A stretch of DNA of 52,841 bases from Flavobacteriaceae bacterium. Its GTDB lineage: Bacteria > Bacteroidota > Bacteroidia > Flavobacteriales > Flavobacteriaceae. Numbering within the stretch: the stretch's first letter is position 1; each line of letters starts with the position of its first letter. A program made the translations under genes and the position numbers. Of this stretch, positions 27,702 through 35,493 are shown piece after piece. The stretch spans positions 1 through 52,841 of the forward strand of contig JALSLK010000055.1 in assembly GCA_026988355.1 (NCBI GenBank), in the 5' to 3' direction. The notes below the pieces were generated by a model. That model ran no database searches. It worked only from the letters and a program-made list of their open reading frames with translations, and was not told where the DNA came from.

Positions 27702-27806
27702 AATAAAAAAATTAAGTTTTTCCTACTCTATTTACAGGATTTTCGGATTCCCCCTTTTTGAATCGATTCTATAGATAAGAGTATCCTTGTAACTTTTGTT
27801 ACCCCA
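27702..27806 (-). promoter_or_regulatory. Shared upstream region 1: ECF-type promoter and conserved leader
   Basis: Reading toward the larger cargo gene, GTAAC (27802-27798), 16 bp, CTCTTA (27781-27776), then about 75 nt of leader containing GGGGGAATCCGAAAATCC. The whole block aligns with 29110-29213. GTAAC also forms the palindrome GTAACAAAAGTTAC (27789-27802). No TAnnTTTG box is present. The layout resembles an ECF-sigma promoter; an operator is the alternative. Confidence 0.65.
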
Positions 27807-27821
27807 AATTTTTATTTTTTA

Positions 27822-27869
27822 TTTTTTAAAAAATTAAAATTGGTAGCAAAACTAAATTTACTACCAATT
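27822..27869 (-). terminator. Terminator after the smaller T9SS cargo gene
   Basis: A 9-bp stem (AATTGGTAG 27838-27846, CTACCAATT 27861-27869), with three further A-T pairs after one mismatch. On the minus strand it is followed by a T-rich stretch. It lies ~200 bp past the 28069 stop codon, beyond the TIR element. Confidence 0.7.
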
Positions 27870-27883
27870 AATATTTATCTCTA

Positions 27884-28041
27884 TTAACCCGAAATATTTA
27901 CAAATTTACTATTACAAAGCTAACTACGAGGTAATCACGAACACCCATAAAATATAATTTTGTATTTGTGATTTCACTTCGTTTAGTACTATTGGTGTTT
28001 TTGACTTTTCATAACGAAAACCTATGAATATTTCGGGTTAA
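27884..28041. mobile_element. 158-bp element with 16-bp terminal inverted repeats
   Basis: TTAACCCGAAATATTT at 27884-27899 is matched inverted by GAATATTTCGGGTTAA at 28026-28041 (15 of 16 paired). There is no coding capacity. The sequence is unrelated to the MITE copies at 11929 and 37330. It lies in the 3' untranslated region of the smaller cargo gene, before its terminator, so the ends would also pair as a long-range RNA stem. It could be a MITE or a structured RNA. Confidence 0.6.
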
Positions 28042-28068
28042 CCTATATTGGATTTCTAGAACTTATTT

Positions 28069-29109
28069 CTATTTTACAATCACTTGTTTGTAAATTGTTT
28101 CTTCTTTTGTAGTAAAGTTAACAAAATAAATTCCTTTTCTAAGTCTTGAACCATCCCAAGAGAATGAATTTGTCTTATCTGAATTTACCCGTTTTACAAA
28201 AGTCTTAATTAAAGTTCCGTATGTATCATGTACCAATATAGTTACTTCTGTATCTATATTTGTATCGATATTAAAAGTCATTTCTCCTTTAGTTGGATTT
28301 GGTGTTACGGAAACTTCTTTAAATTGTTTTGAAGCAGAATCAACAACTTTTGGATGTCCCTTTATTCCTCCTCCAATACAAATATCCTCTGAATATGGAG
28401 AGAAAGAACCATTTGCACAAACAGCAGTAACTCGTACCGAATAACAACTTAATCCCGATGGAAGCCATACATAATTAAACCTAGTTTCTATTGGTGGAAT
28501 AGATATTGGATATCTACAATTACATGATCTGTTCCAAGTTATTGAAGGACTTACAACATAACCTGTTGCTCCTGGTACAGGACTCCAATACAATAGTGTT
28601 CCTTCTGCATACTCATATACATGTACATTCGGTGCTGGTAAATCACATAATTTATCACAATCTGGTGCTGGTGGAATTGTAAAATTTACATAATATCCAC
28701 ATCTATCCTTTCCAGTTCCTTGTTGTATTACCGACGGATCATAATAATATTCCATTGGATGTATAACCCAAGTTCCCGGATCTAAAGCAGAGGATGAATC
28801 GACCGTTAATGTAAAATGTAAATTGTCATTTCCTACCTGTGTCGCTGTCCCTCCATAAGTCCATGAATTTCCTGAACCTGGTCTAGTATAAACATGAAAA
28901 CTATCTAATGAATCATAGGGAATTTGACACATTTTTATATCGTACGTATAAGTATATCCACCATCAGGATTACAAACTACTGTAACAGTAACACTCTCAA
29001 CCCATAAAGGAGGTGCTGCTAAACTCTCTCCTTCATTTGTGTTTTCATAAGAAAACATAGAAATACTTGAATATATTCCTATTAATAAAAATAATAAAAT
29101 TTTCTTCAT
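28069..29109 (-). CDS. T9SS-secreted protein, smaller paralogue (type A sorting domain)
   Basis: A 346-residue exported protein with a signal peptide (about 1-20), an N-terminal domain (about 35-150: VTVVCNPDGGYTYTYDIKMC, GGTATQVGNDN, SSALDPGTWVI) matching the larger paralogue, a fibronectin-like domain (about 165-250: LLYWSPVPGATGYVVS, SVRVTAVCANGSFSP), and a type A T9SS sorting domain (about 268-346). In effect it is the larger paralogue without the ~250-residue cysteine-rich middle. It has no enzymatic motif. It is transcribed divergently from the sigma factor gene, 150 bp away, and carries the same upstream element as the larger paralogue, so the two are probably co-regulated. Confidence 0.88.
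   Translation of the reverse strand: MKKILLFLLIGIYSSISMFSYENTNEGESLAAPPLWVESVTVTVVCNPDGGYTYTYDIKMCQIPYDSLDSFHVYTRPGSGNSWTYGGTATQVGNDNLHFTLTVDSSSALDPGTWVIHPMEYYYDPSVIQQGTGKDRCGYYVNFTIPPAPDCDKLCDLPAPNVHVYEYAEGTLLYWSPVPGATGYVVSPSITWNRSCNCRYPISIPPIETRFNYVWLPSGLSCYSVRVTAVCANGSFSPYSEDICIGGGIKGHPKVVDSASKQFKEVSVTPNPTKGEMTFNIDTNIDTEVTILVHDTYGTLIKTFVKRVNSDKTNSFSWDGSRLRKGIYFVNFTTKEETIYKQVIVK
28071..28305 (-). repeat. Near-identical 235-bp sorting-domain repeat, copy 2
   Basis: Partner of 25715-25949. The match stops abruptly at the GGTGT before the codons for the preceding linker, where the two genes diverge. Confidence 0.93.
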
Positions 29110-29213
29110 AATAATAAAATTTAATTTTTTCCTACTCTATTACAGGATTTTCGGATTCCCCCTTTTAAATCGATTTTACAAATAAGAGCTTCATTGCAAC
29201 TTTTGTTACCCAA
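29110..29213 (-). promoter_or_regulatory. Shared upstream region 2: ECF-type promoter and conserved leader
   Basis: GTAAC (29209-29205), 16 bp, CTCTTA (29188-29183), then the same GGGGGAATCCGAAAATCC leader. Spacing between boxes and distance to the start codon match region 1 within a base or two. The imperfect palindrome GTAACAAAAGTTGC (29196-29209) overlaps the likely -33 region of the divergent sigma gene, so a protein bound here could affect both directions. Confidence 0.65.
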
Positions 29214-29230
29214 AAAATTTAGTATATTTG
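29201..29230 (+). promoter_or_regulatory. Promoter of the sigma factor gene
   Basis: TATATTTG (29223-29230) is a perfect TAnnTTTG, with TTTTG at 29201-29205 and a slightly short 17-bp spacer. It ends 29 bp before the ATG. This housekeeping-type promoter contrasts with the ECF-like element reading the other way. Confidence 0.6.
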
Positions 29231-29259
29231 GTTTTTCTTTAACAAACTAAATTGCTTTT

Positions 29260-29811
29260 ATGCAAAATGATAAAAGTTTTATTAAAGGATTTTTAGAAGG
29301 GAACCCTAAAATTCTACAAAATATTTACGATAATTCTTACAGCTACGTTGAATACTACGTTGTAAGTAGAGGCGGTTTTAAAAAAGATGCAGAAGATATT
29401 TTTCATAATGCCTTACTATTAATTTATGTAAAATTAAAAGAAGAAAAAATAACCATTCAAAAATTTGACAACTATTTATTTACCGTATGTAGAAATCTTT
29501 GGAGGCGAGAAAATAAAAAAAAGAGGGTAACAAATATAGATAGTATACCTCTTGTTTCTGAAGAGTTAGATATGGCTACTTTTTATTTAGAAAATGAGCA
29601 ATGGGAATTGTACCACGAAAAATTTAAATTAATATCGAAACAATGTAAAGAAATTTTAAAAATGCTATTCGATAAGAAAACGTATGATGAAATCGTACAA
29701 AAGTATGCGTATGCTTCTAAAATCGTTGCTAGGCAAAGAGTCTTTAAATGTAAAAAAAGATTAATACAACTAATAAAACAAGACAAGAGATATACTAGAT
29801 TAAAGAAATGA
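29260..29811 (+). CDS. Sigma-70 family RNA polymerase sigma factor, ECF-like
   Basis: A 183-residue alternative sigma factor with only regions 2 and 4, as in ECF sigmas. Region 2 is about 8-90 (FIKGFLEGNPKILQNIYDN, DAEDIFHNALLLIYVKLK, FDNYLFTVCRNLWRRENKK). Region 4 is about 115-175 (YHEKFKLISKQCKEILKML, TYDEIVQKYAYASKIVARQR). The DIFHNALL stretch is the usual D-x-x-Q/H-E/N helix. The last codons overlap the next gene by 4 bp (ATGA), so the two are translationally coupled, as is usual for a sigma / anti-sigma pair. The divergent cargo gene and its paralogue carry a matching ECF-type promoter. Confidence 0.9.
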   Translation: MQNDKSFIKGFLEGNPKILQNIYDNSYSYVEYYVVSRGGFKKDAEDIFHNALLLIYVKLKEEKITIQKFDNYLFTVCRNLWRRENKKKRVTNIDSIPLVSEELDMATFYLENEQWELYHEKFKLISKQCKEILKMLFDKKTYDEIVQKYAYASKIVARQRVFKCKKRLIQLIKQDKRYTRLKK

Positions 29812-30614
29812 AACTAAATGATTTATTAATAGAAAAGTTAGAAAAATATCTTAATGATGATATGCATCATAACGAGAGAGAATTATTTCAAGAAGAAATC
29901 AACGATTCTGTTGATTTACAAGAATTTATTGAAATATACAATCAAATTGATACTTTTAAAAACGATACAGATTGGGTTGCTTTTAAAGGCGATGCTAAAA
30001 AATTAAAACAAGTCACACGGTTATTTCAAAAAAGCGATACAGTAGCATTCTCTCAAAAACTCAAAGATTTTAAATCTAATTACACCGATAATAATTCTAC
30101 AAAAAAAATCAAATGGCAACGTATTGCACTCTTTAGTAGTGTAGCTGCTTCGATATTTTTTATTTTTTACTCTATACTTTTTCAAACCTCAAATTTATCG
30201 AATATCTATGAGCAACATAATTCTTGGGACGAAATTCCATCGCTGTCTGTAAAAGGAAATATACTTGAAAGTCAGAAAAATAAATTAGAAAAATTATTTC
30301 TCTCTAAAGACTACAATGCCAGTATTATTTTATGTAAAACCATACTATCTTCTTCACAAAACATAGAACCTAATATTTTATTATATCTTGGTATTTCACA
30401 AATAGAAACAGGCAATTACAACGATGCATTACGTACTTTTTCAAAACTTATCAATACAAATACAATTGATAGTCATAAAGGATATTGGTATAAAGCTATG
30501 GTATATTTAAAACTTAATGATAAAGAAAATACAATAAATACATTGCAAAAAATTGTTTCTAATGATTATTATATGAAGAACGACGCATCAATAATTCTTA
30601 AGGAAATAAAATAA
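29808..30614 (+). CDS. Membrane TPR protein, probable anti-sigma partner
   Basis: A 268-residue single-pass membrane protein. It has a cytoplasmic N-terminal part (about 1-103) that is helical and charged (LIEKLEKYLNDDMHHNERELF, like the short helical region that starts many Bacteroidetes anti-sigma/TPR proteins), one membrane segment (about 105-122, IALFSSVAASIFFIFYSILF) and a periplasmic TPR part (about 150-268: NILLYLGISQIETGNYNDALRTF). There is no zinc-binding HxxxCxxC anti-sigma motif. The ATG overlaps the sigma stop by 4 bp. The topology would let a periplasmic protease sense or cut it and release the sigma factor. Anti-sigma activity is inferred, not shown. Confidence 0.75.
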   Translation: MKLNDLLIEKLEKYLNDDMHHNERELFQEEINDSVDLQEFIEIYNQIDTFKNDTDWVAFKGDAKKLKQVTRLFQKSDTVAFSQKLKDFKSNYTDNNSTKKIKWQRIALFSSVAASIFFIFYSILFQTSNLSNIYEQHNSWDEIPSLSVKGNILESQKNKLEKLFLSKDYNASIILCKTILSSSQNIEPNILLYLGISQIETGNYNDALRTFSKLINTNTIDSHKGYWYKAMVYLKLNDKENTINTLQKIVSNDYYMKNDASIILKEIK

Positions 30615-30752
30615 CTGCCTTTTTTACAAGAACAAATCTAAAGGCTTTTAATCTGTAATTTTATTTATAATAACATTTATTATGCACGCATAGTATATTT
30701 CAAAAAAAAGCAGTAAATTCGTGGCATCTTAATTATTAATAAATTTCAAATT

Positions 30753-31499
30753 ATGAAAATACTAGTATGCATAAGCCACGTACCAGATACAACTTCAAAA
30801 ATAAACTTTACCGAAGGTAATACTCAATTTGATACAAACGGTGTACAATATGTAATAAACCCACACGATGAATATAGTTTAACTCGTGCTATGTGGTTTA
30901 AAGAAAAACAAGGAGCGAGTGTAACAGTTGCCAATGTTGGCGAAGCAATTACTGAACCAACTTTACGAAAATGTTTAGCAATTGGTGCCGATGATGCAAT
31001 ACGCATAAATACACAAGCTATAGATAGTTATTCTGTTGCAAAACAATTGGCAGAAGCTATTAAAAATGGAAATTACGATTTGGTATTAGCTGGTAAAGAA
31101 TCTATTGATTATAACGGACAGATGGTGCCTGGAATGATAGCTAGTATCTTAGATTATAATTTTGTTAATGCTTGTATTGGATTAGATATTGACGGTAGTA
31201 CTGCATCTGTTTCGAGAGAAATTGATGGAGGAAAAGAGGTATTAACTACCAATCTACCACTTGTTATTGCTGGTCAAAAAGGACTTGTAGACGAAAAAGA
31301 TTTACGAATTCCAAACATGAGAGGTATTATGATGGCTCGTAAAAAACCTTTACAAGTTATAGAAGCAGTAAATTTTACTGCCAAAACAAATGCTGCAAAT
31401 TTTGAAAAACCCGCAGAAAAATCTGCTTGTAAAATGATTGATGCAGATAATGTAGCAGAATTGGTAGCATTATTACATAATGAAGCAAAAGTGATTTAA
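30753..31499 (+). CDS. etfB: Electron transfer flavoprotein, beta subunit
   Basis: Beta subunit of the FAD/AMP-containing heterodimer that carries electrons from acyl-CoA and other dehydrogenases to ETF:quinone oxidoreductase. It has 248 residues and the family start MKILVCISHVPDTTSKI. The AMP-binding motif region is GKESIDYNGQMVPGMIA (about 115-131), and the signature VSREIDGGKEVLTTNLPLV follows. It is followed by etfA after 129 bp of AT-rich sequence holding a short direct repeat. TAAATTCG at 30714-30721 is a one-mismatch -7 box 31 bp before the start codon. Confidence 0.95.
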   Translation: MKILVCISHVPDTTSKINFTEGNTQFDTNGVQYVINPHDEYSLTRAMWFKEKQGASVTVANVGEAITEPTLRKCLAIGADDAIRINTQAIDSYSVAKQLAEAIKNGNYDLVLAGKESIDYNGQMVPGMIASILDYNFVNACIGLDIDGSTASVSREIDGGKEVLTTNLPLVIAGQKGLVDEKDLRIPNMRGIMMARKKPLQVIEAVNFTAKTNAANFEKPAEKSACKMIDADNVAELVALLHNEAKVI

Positions 31500-31593
31500 A
31501 AAAAATATAAAGAGGAAAGAAACAAGATTAATTTCTCTTTAAACAATATGAATAAAATATAAAAATAATACTATTTAGATTAATTCATTTAAT

Positions 31594-31622
31594 GTCTAAA
31601 AATCTAATAGTCTAAAAATCTA
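31594..31622 (+). repeat. Short direct repeat between etfB and etfA
   Basis: GTCTAAAAATCTA occurs at 31594-31606 and again at 31610-31622, a 16-nt period. There is nothing else identifiable in the 129-bp gap, apart from a weak hairpin near 31510-31540. Confidence 0.7.
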
Positions 31623-31628
31623 AAATAA

Positions 31629-32597
31629 ATGTCAGTATTAGTTTTTGCCGAATCAACGGAAGGAAAATTTAAAAAAGTTGCTTTTGAAGTAACTTCATAC
31701 GGAAAAAAAGTTGCAGAACAAATGGCAACAAACCTTGTAGTTCTTACTATAAATGCAAGCAATACAAGCGAATTACATCAATATGGTGCCGAAAAAGTAT
31801 TACATGTAAACAACGATAAATTAACTGTTTTTAATGCAAAAGTATATGCTAATGTCATTAAACAAGCTGCCGAAAAAGAAAATGCAAATCTTATTATTAT
31901 AGATTCGAGTGCTAACGGATTGTACTTAGCACCAATCGTTGCCGTAAACACACAAGCAGGATTAGCATCTAACGTAATTGCTGCGCCAAGTTCTACAAGC
32001 CCTTTTACAGTAAAACGAAAAGCATTTTCAAATAAAGCATTTCAAAATACCATAATTACAAGTGAAAATAAAGTTGTTGGATTAGCAAAAAATTCCTTCG
32101 GTGTAAAAGAAAATGAAGTAAGTGGTTCTCTTGAAGAATTTTCTCCTACAATTTCGGATGATTTATTTGGAATTAAATCTACTTCAATAGATAAAACAAT
32201 AGGAAAAGTAACGATTGCAGATGCAGATATTGTAGTTTCTGCTGGTAGAGGGCTAAAAAACGGAGAAAATTGGGGAATGGTCGAAGAATTAGCCGAAGTT
32301 CTTGGAGCGGCAACTGCTTGTTCTAAACCTGTTGCAGATTTAGGTTGGAGACCTCACGAAGAACACGTTGGACAAACTGGTAAACAAGTTGCTTCAAATC
32401 TATATATTGCTATCGGAATTTCTGGAGCAATACAACATCTTGCAGGTATAAATGCCTCAAAAGTAAAAGTAGTTATTAACACAGACCCTGAAGCTCCCTT
32501 CTTTAAAGCGGCTGATTATGGTATTGTTGGCGACGCTTTTGAAGTTGTTCCTAAGTTGGTGGAAAACTTAAAAGCCTTTAAAGCTCAAAATGAATAA
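31629..32597 (+). CDS. etfA: Electron transfer flavoprotein, alpha subunit
   Basis: Alpha subunit of ETF (322 residues). The N-terminal domain (about 1-190) pairs with EtfB. The C-terminal FAD-binding domain has [58 protein letters not shown] and [22 protein letters not shown], which contact flavin. All key segments are present. It is co-oriented with etfB, and a strong terminator follows the stop, so the etfBA unit ends here. Confidence 0.96.
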   Translation: MSVLVFAESTEGKFKKVAFEVTSYGKKVAEQMATNLVVLTINASNTSELHQYGAEKVLHVNNDKLTVFNAKVYANVIKQAAEKENANLIIIDSSANGLYLAPIVAVNTQAGLASNVIAAPSSTSPFTVKRKAFSNKAFQNTIITSENKVVGLAKNSFGVKENEVSGSLEEFSPTISDDLFGIKSTSIDKTIGKVTIADADIVVSAGRGLKNGENWGMVEELAEVLGAATACSKPVADLGWRPHEEHVGQTGKQVASNLYIAIGISGAIQHLAGINASKVKVVINTDPEAPFFKAADYGIVGDAFEVVPKLVENLKAFKAQNE

Positions 32598-32619
32598 TTT
32601 TTTATAAATTGTGCCTTTG

Positions 32620-32669
32620 AAAGGCTATCTAATTTTAGAAGTTTTTTTTAAAATTAGATAGCCTTTTTT
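32620..32669 (+). terminator. Strong terminator after etfA
   Basis: A perfect 17-bp stem (32620-32636 with 32650-32666), a 13-nt loop and a T-run. The stem core is GGCTATCTAATTTT. Confidence 0.92.
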
Positions 32670-32701
32670 AATATTAACAAACCAAAAAATAGTAAATCCA
32701 A

Positions 32702-33319
32702 TTGAGTTTAGTACAATTAGACATAAAAGGAATTTCTTATAGCCAGTCACAGAGTGGAGCTTATGCATTAGTCTTAAAAGAAATTGAAGGTACGAGAACC
32801 TTACCTATTATCATTGGAGCTTTTGAAGCTCAAGCTATAGCTATTGCTTTAGAAAAAGAAATAAAACCGCCAAGACCGTTAACACATGACTTATTTAAAA
32901 GTTTTGCCGATCGATTTAAAGTGACAATTAAACAAATTATTATTCACAAATTAGTAGATGGTATTTTTTATTCTAGTTTAATTTGTGAAAGAGATAAAGT
33001 AGAAGAAATTATCGATGCTAGAACCTCGGATGCTATCGCATTAGCAACTCGTTTTAATGCGCCAATATTTACGTATGAAAATATTTTAGATAAAGCTGGT
33101 ATTTATTTAAAAACTAAAGATGAAATTGACGAACGTATTTCTGAAATTGTAGAAGTAGAAGATTTTGTAGTTAACGAAGCTGATGACGATAAAAAAGAAG
33201 ATAAAAATTACTTTTCGGATAAAAGCACAAAACAACTAAACGAAATGTTAGAAAAAGCAGTTTCTAATGAAGACTATGAGCTAGCGGCAAAAATTAGAGA
33301 TGAAATAGATAACAGATAA
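32702..33319 (+). CDS. DUF151 bifunctional nuclease family protein with UVR motif
   Basis: A 205-residue protein with the DUF151 (BFN) domain at about 1-135 (GISYSQSQSGAYALVL, TLPIIIGAFEAQAIAIALE, PLTHDLFKSF, ARTSDAIALATRFNAPIF), an acidic linker, and a C-terminal UvrB/UvrC-type helix (about 178-205, LNEMLEKAVSNEDYELAAKIRDEI). Plant and bacterial relatives have reported DNase/RNase activity, but the cellular role is unclear. The start codon is TTG: it gives the family N-terminus (MSLVQLDIKG), and no ATG lies nearby. The nucleoside permease gene follows 21 bp later. Confidence 0.9.
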   Translation: MSLVQLDIKGISYSQSQSGAYALVLKEIEGTRTLPIIIGAFEAQAIAIALEKEIKPPRPLTHDLFKSFADRFKVTIKQIIIHKLVDGIFYSSLICERDKVEEIIDARTSDAIALATRFNAPIFTYENILDKAGIYLKTKDEIDERISEIVEVEDFVVNEADDDKKEDKNYFSDKSTKQLNEMLEKAVSNEDYELAAKIRDEIDNR

Positions 33320-33340
33320 TAAAAAATTAAACTAGATTAT

Positions 33341-34594
33341 ATGGGTATTAAATTTAAACTGACCGCCATGAGTTTCTTACAATTCTTTGTTTGGGGAGCT
33401 TGGTTAATAACTGTTGGAGTATATTGGTTTCAAACAAAACAATGGTCTGGCGCCCAATTTGGTGCTATTTTCTCTACTATGGGTTTTGCTTCTCTATTTA
33501 TGCCTACTTTAACTGGAATAATTGCAGATAGATGGATGAATGCTGAAAAATTATACGGTATACTACACATACTAGGTGGTTTAACTTTATTAATGGTACC
33601 CTCAATTACCAATCCAACCGATTTCTTTTGGATTATTTTCTTAGCAATGATTTTTTATATGCCAACTATTGCATTGTCTAATTCAATTTCATACAATGCG
33701 CTTAAAAATAACAACTTTGACATTGTTAAGAGTTTTCCACCAATTCGTGTTTGGGGAACTGTTGGTTTTATTGTCGCAATGTGGATTACTAATTTATCTG
33801 GAAATAAAGCTTCTTCAAATCAATTTTTAATTGCTGGTGCTGTTGCTATTTTTTTAGGAGTTTATTCTTTTTTCTTACCAAAATGTCCGCCGCAAAATAC
33901 CGTAAAAGAGAATAAATCTTTTATAGAAACCTTAGGTTTAGACGCTTTTAAATTATTTAAAAGCTATAAAATGGCTTTGTTTTTCTTGTTTAGTATGCTT
34001 CTTGGTGCTGCGCTCCAACTAACTAATATGTACGGAGATACTTTTTTGGATGATTTTAAACATATTGCAGAGTTTAAAGATTCTATTGTGGTTAAATATT
34101 CTACCTTAATTATGTCTATTTCACAAATGTCTGAAACTCTTTTTATTCTTGCAATTCCTTATTTTTTAAAACGATTTGGTATTAAAAAGGTAATGCTAAT
34201 AAGTATGATTGCTTGGGTTTTACGTTTTGTCTTATTTGCTTATGGAGATCCTGGTACTGGTATGTGGATGATTATTATGTCTGGAATTGTTTACGGTATG
34301 GCGTTTGATTTCTTTAATATTTCGGGTTCTTTATTTGTTGAAACCGAAACCGATTCGAAAATTAGATCTTCTGCACAAGGATTATTTATGATGATGACCA
34401 ATGGTTTTGGTGCTATTTTTGGAAGCCTTGCTAGTGGTGTATTAATTGATGCATACTTTACAACAGAGGCTGGTAAAGATTGGCACGGAATATGGTTGAC
34501 TTTTGCTGTTTATGCACTTGTAGTTGCTATTTTATTTGCCATTTTATTTAAACACGAACACAATCCTGATAAAATAGGAGAAGTCAATCATTAA
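33341..34594 (+). CDS. Nucleoside permease, MFS (NupG-like)
   Basis: A 417-residue major-facilitator protein with about twelve membrane segments, resembling the NupG/XapB nucleoside:proton symporters (MSFLQFFVWGAWLITVGVYW at the start, MGFASLFMPTLTGIIADRWM, FPPIRVWGTVGFIVAMW, GMAFDFFNISGSLFVE). Imported nucleosides would feed salvage, fitting the nearby thyA and dihydrofolate reductase genes and deoC elsewhere in the window. It follows the DUF151 gene closely, so they probably share a transcript. Substrate range cannot be read from sequence. Confidence 0.88.
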   Translation: MGIKFKLTAMSFLQFFVWGAWLITVGVYWFQTKQWSGAQFGAIFSTMGFASLFMPTLTGIIADRWMNAEKLYGILHILGGLTLLMVPSITNPTDFFWIIFLAMIFYMPTIALSNSISYNALKNNNFDIVKSFPPIRVWGTVGFIVAMWITNLSGNKASSNQFLIAGAVAIFLGVYSFFLPKCPPQNTVKENKSFIETLGLDAFKLFKSYKMALFFLFSMLLGAALQLTNMYGDTFLDDFKHIAEFKDSIVVKYSTLIMSISQMSETLFILAIPYFLKRFGIKKVMLISMIAWVLRFVLFAYGDPGTGMWMIIMSGIVYGMAFDFFNISGSLFVETETDSKIRSSAQGLFMMMTNGFGAIFGSLASGVLIDAYFTTEAGKDWHGIWLTFAVYALVVAILFAILFKHEHNPDKIGEVNH

Positions 34595-34657
34595 ATAAAT
34601 TGTGGAAATTAAATCTTTCAAATAAAACAAATCTACGAACAAAAAAAATCCACAATA

Positions 34658-35482
34658 ATGAAACAATATTTAGATTTAATAAAACACGTTCAAAAAAACG
34701 GTATAGAAAAAGGAGATCGAACTGGAACTGGTACAAAAAGTGTTTTTGGATACCAAATGCGATTTGATTTAGCAGACGGTTTTCCGATGCTTACTACTAA
34801 AAAACTACATTTAAAATCTATTATTCACGAGTTATTATGGTTTTTAAAAGGCGATACTAATATTGCTTACCTAAAAGAAAACGGTGTAAAAATATGGAAT
34901 GCTTGGGCAGATGAAAATGGCGATTTAGGTCCTGTTTATGGACATCAATGGCGTAATTGGAATAGTGAAGGTATCGATCAGATTACGGAGGTTGTCAATA
35001 CTATAAAAAACAATCCAAATTCTCGTAGAATGATGGTTTCTGCATGGAATCCTAGTGTGATGCCAGATACCTCTGTTTCGTTTACCGAAAACGTTGCTAA
35101 TAACAAAGCTGCTTTACCTCCATGTCATGCTTTTTTTCAGTTTTATGTAGCAGAGGGTAAACTTTCTTGTCAATTATACCAACGTAGTGCAGATATATTT
35201 TTAGGAGTTCCTTTTAATATAGCCTCTTATGCATTATTGGTAATGATGATTGCACAGGTTTGCGATTTAGAATACGGCGATTTTATCCATACTTTTGGCG
35301 ATGCCCATATCTATAAGGATCATAGCGAACAAATTACTTTACAACTTTCTCGAGAAACTAGAAATTTACCTCAAATAAAATTAAATCCTAAAGTCAAAAA
35401 TATTTTCGATTTTACTTTTGATGATTTTGAATTGGTAAATTACAATCCTCATCCTCTAATTAGAGGAAAAGTTTCCGTTTAA
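34658..35482 (+). CDS. thyA: Thymidylate synthase
   Basis: Makes dTMP from dUMP with methylene-tetrahydrofolate, leaving dihydrofolate. The 274 residues have all core motifs: DRTGTGT near residue 20, [10 protein letters not shown] near 58, [11 protein letters not shown] near 90, the nucleophile Cys156 ([12 protein letters not shown]), [20 protein letters not shown] and the HIYKDH strand. It lies 11 bp before the dihydrofolate reductase fusion gene, whose product recycles its folate product, so the two form a functional pair. Confidence 0.98.
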   Translation: MKQYLDLIKHVQKNGIEKGDRTGTGTKSVFGYQMRFDLADGFPMLTTKKLHLKSIIHELLWFLKGDTNIAYLKENGVKIWNAWADENGDLGPVYGHQWRNWNSEGIDQITEVVNTIKNNPNSRRMMVSAWNPSVMPDTSVSFTENVANNKAALPPCHAFFQFYVAEGKLSCQLYQRSADIFLGVPFNIASYALLVMMIAQVCDLEYGDFIHTFGDAHIYKDHSEQITLQLSRETRNLPQIKLNPKVKNIFDFTFDDFELVNYNPHPLIRGKVSV

Positions 35483-35493
35483 AAATAACAAAT

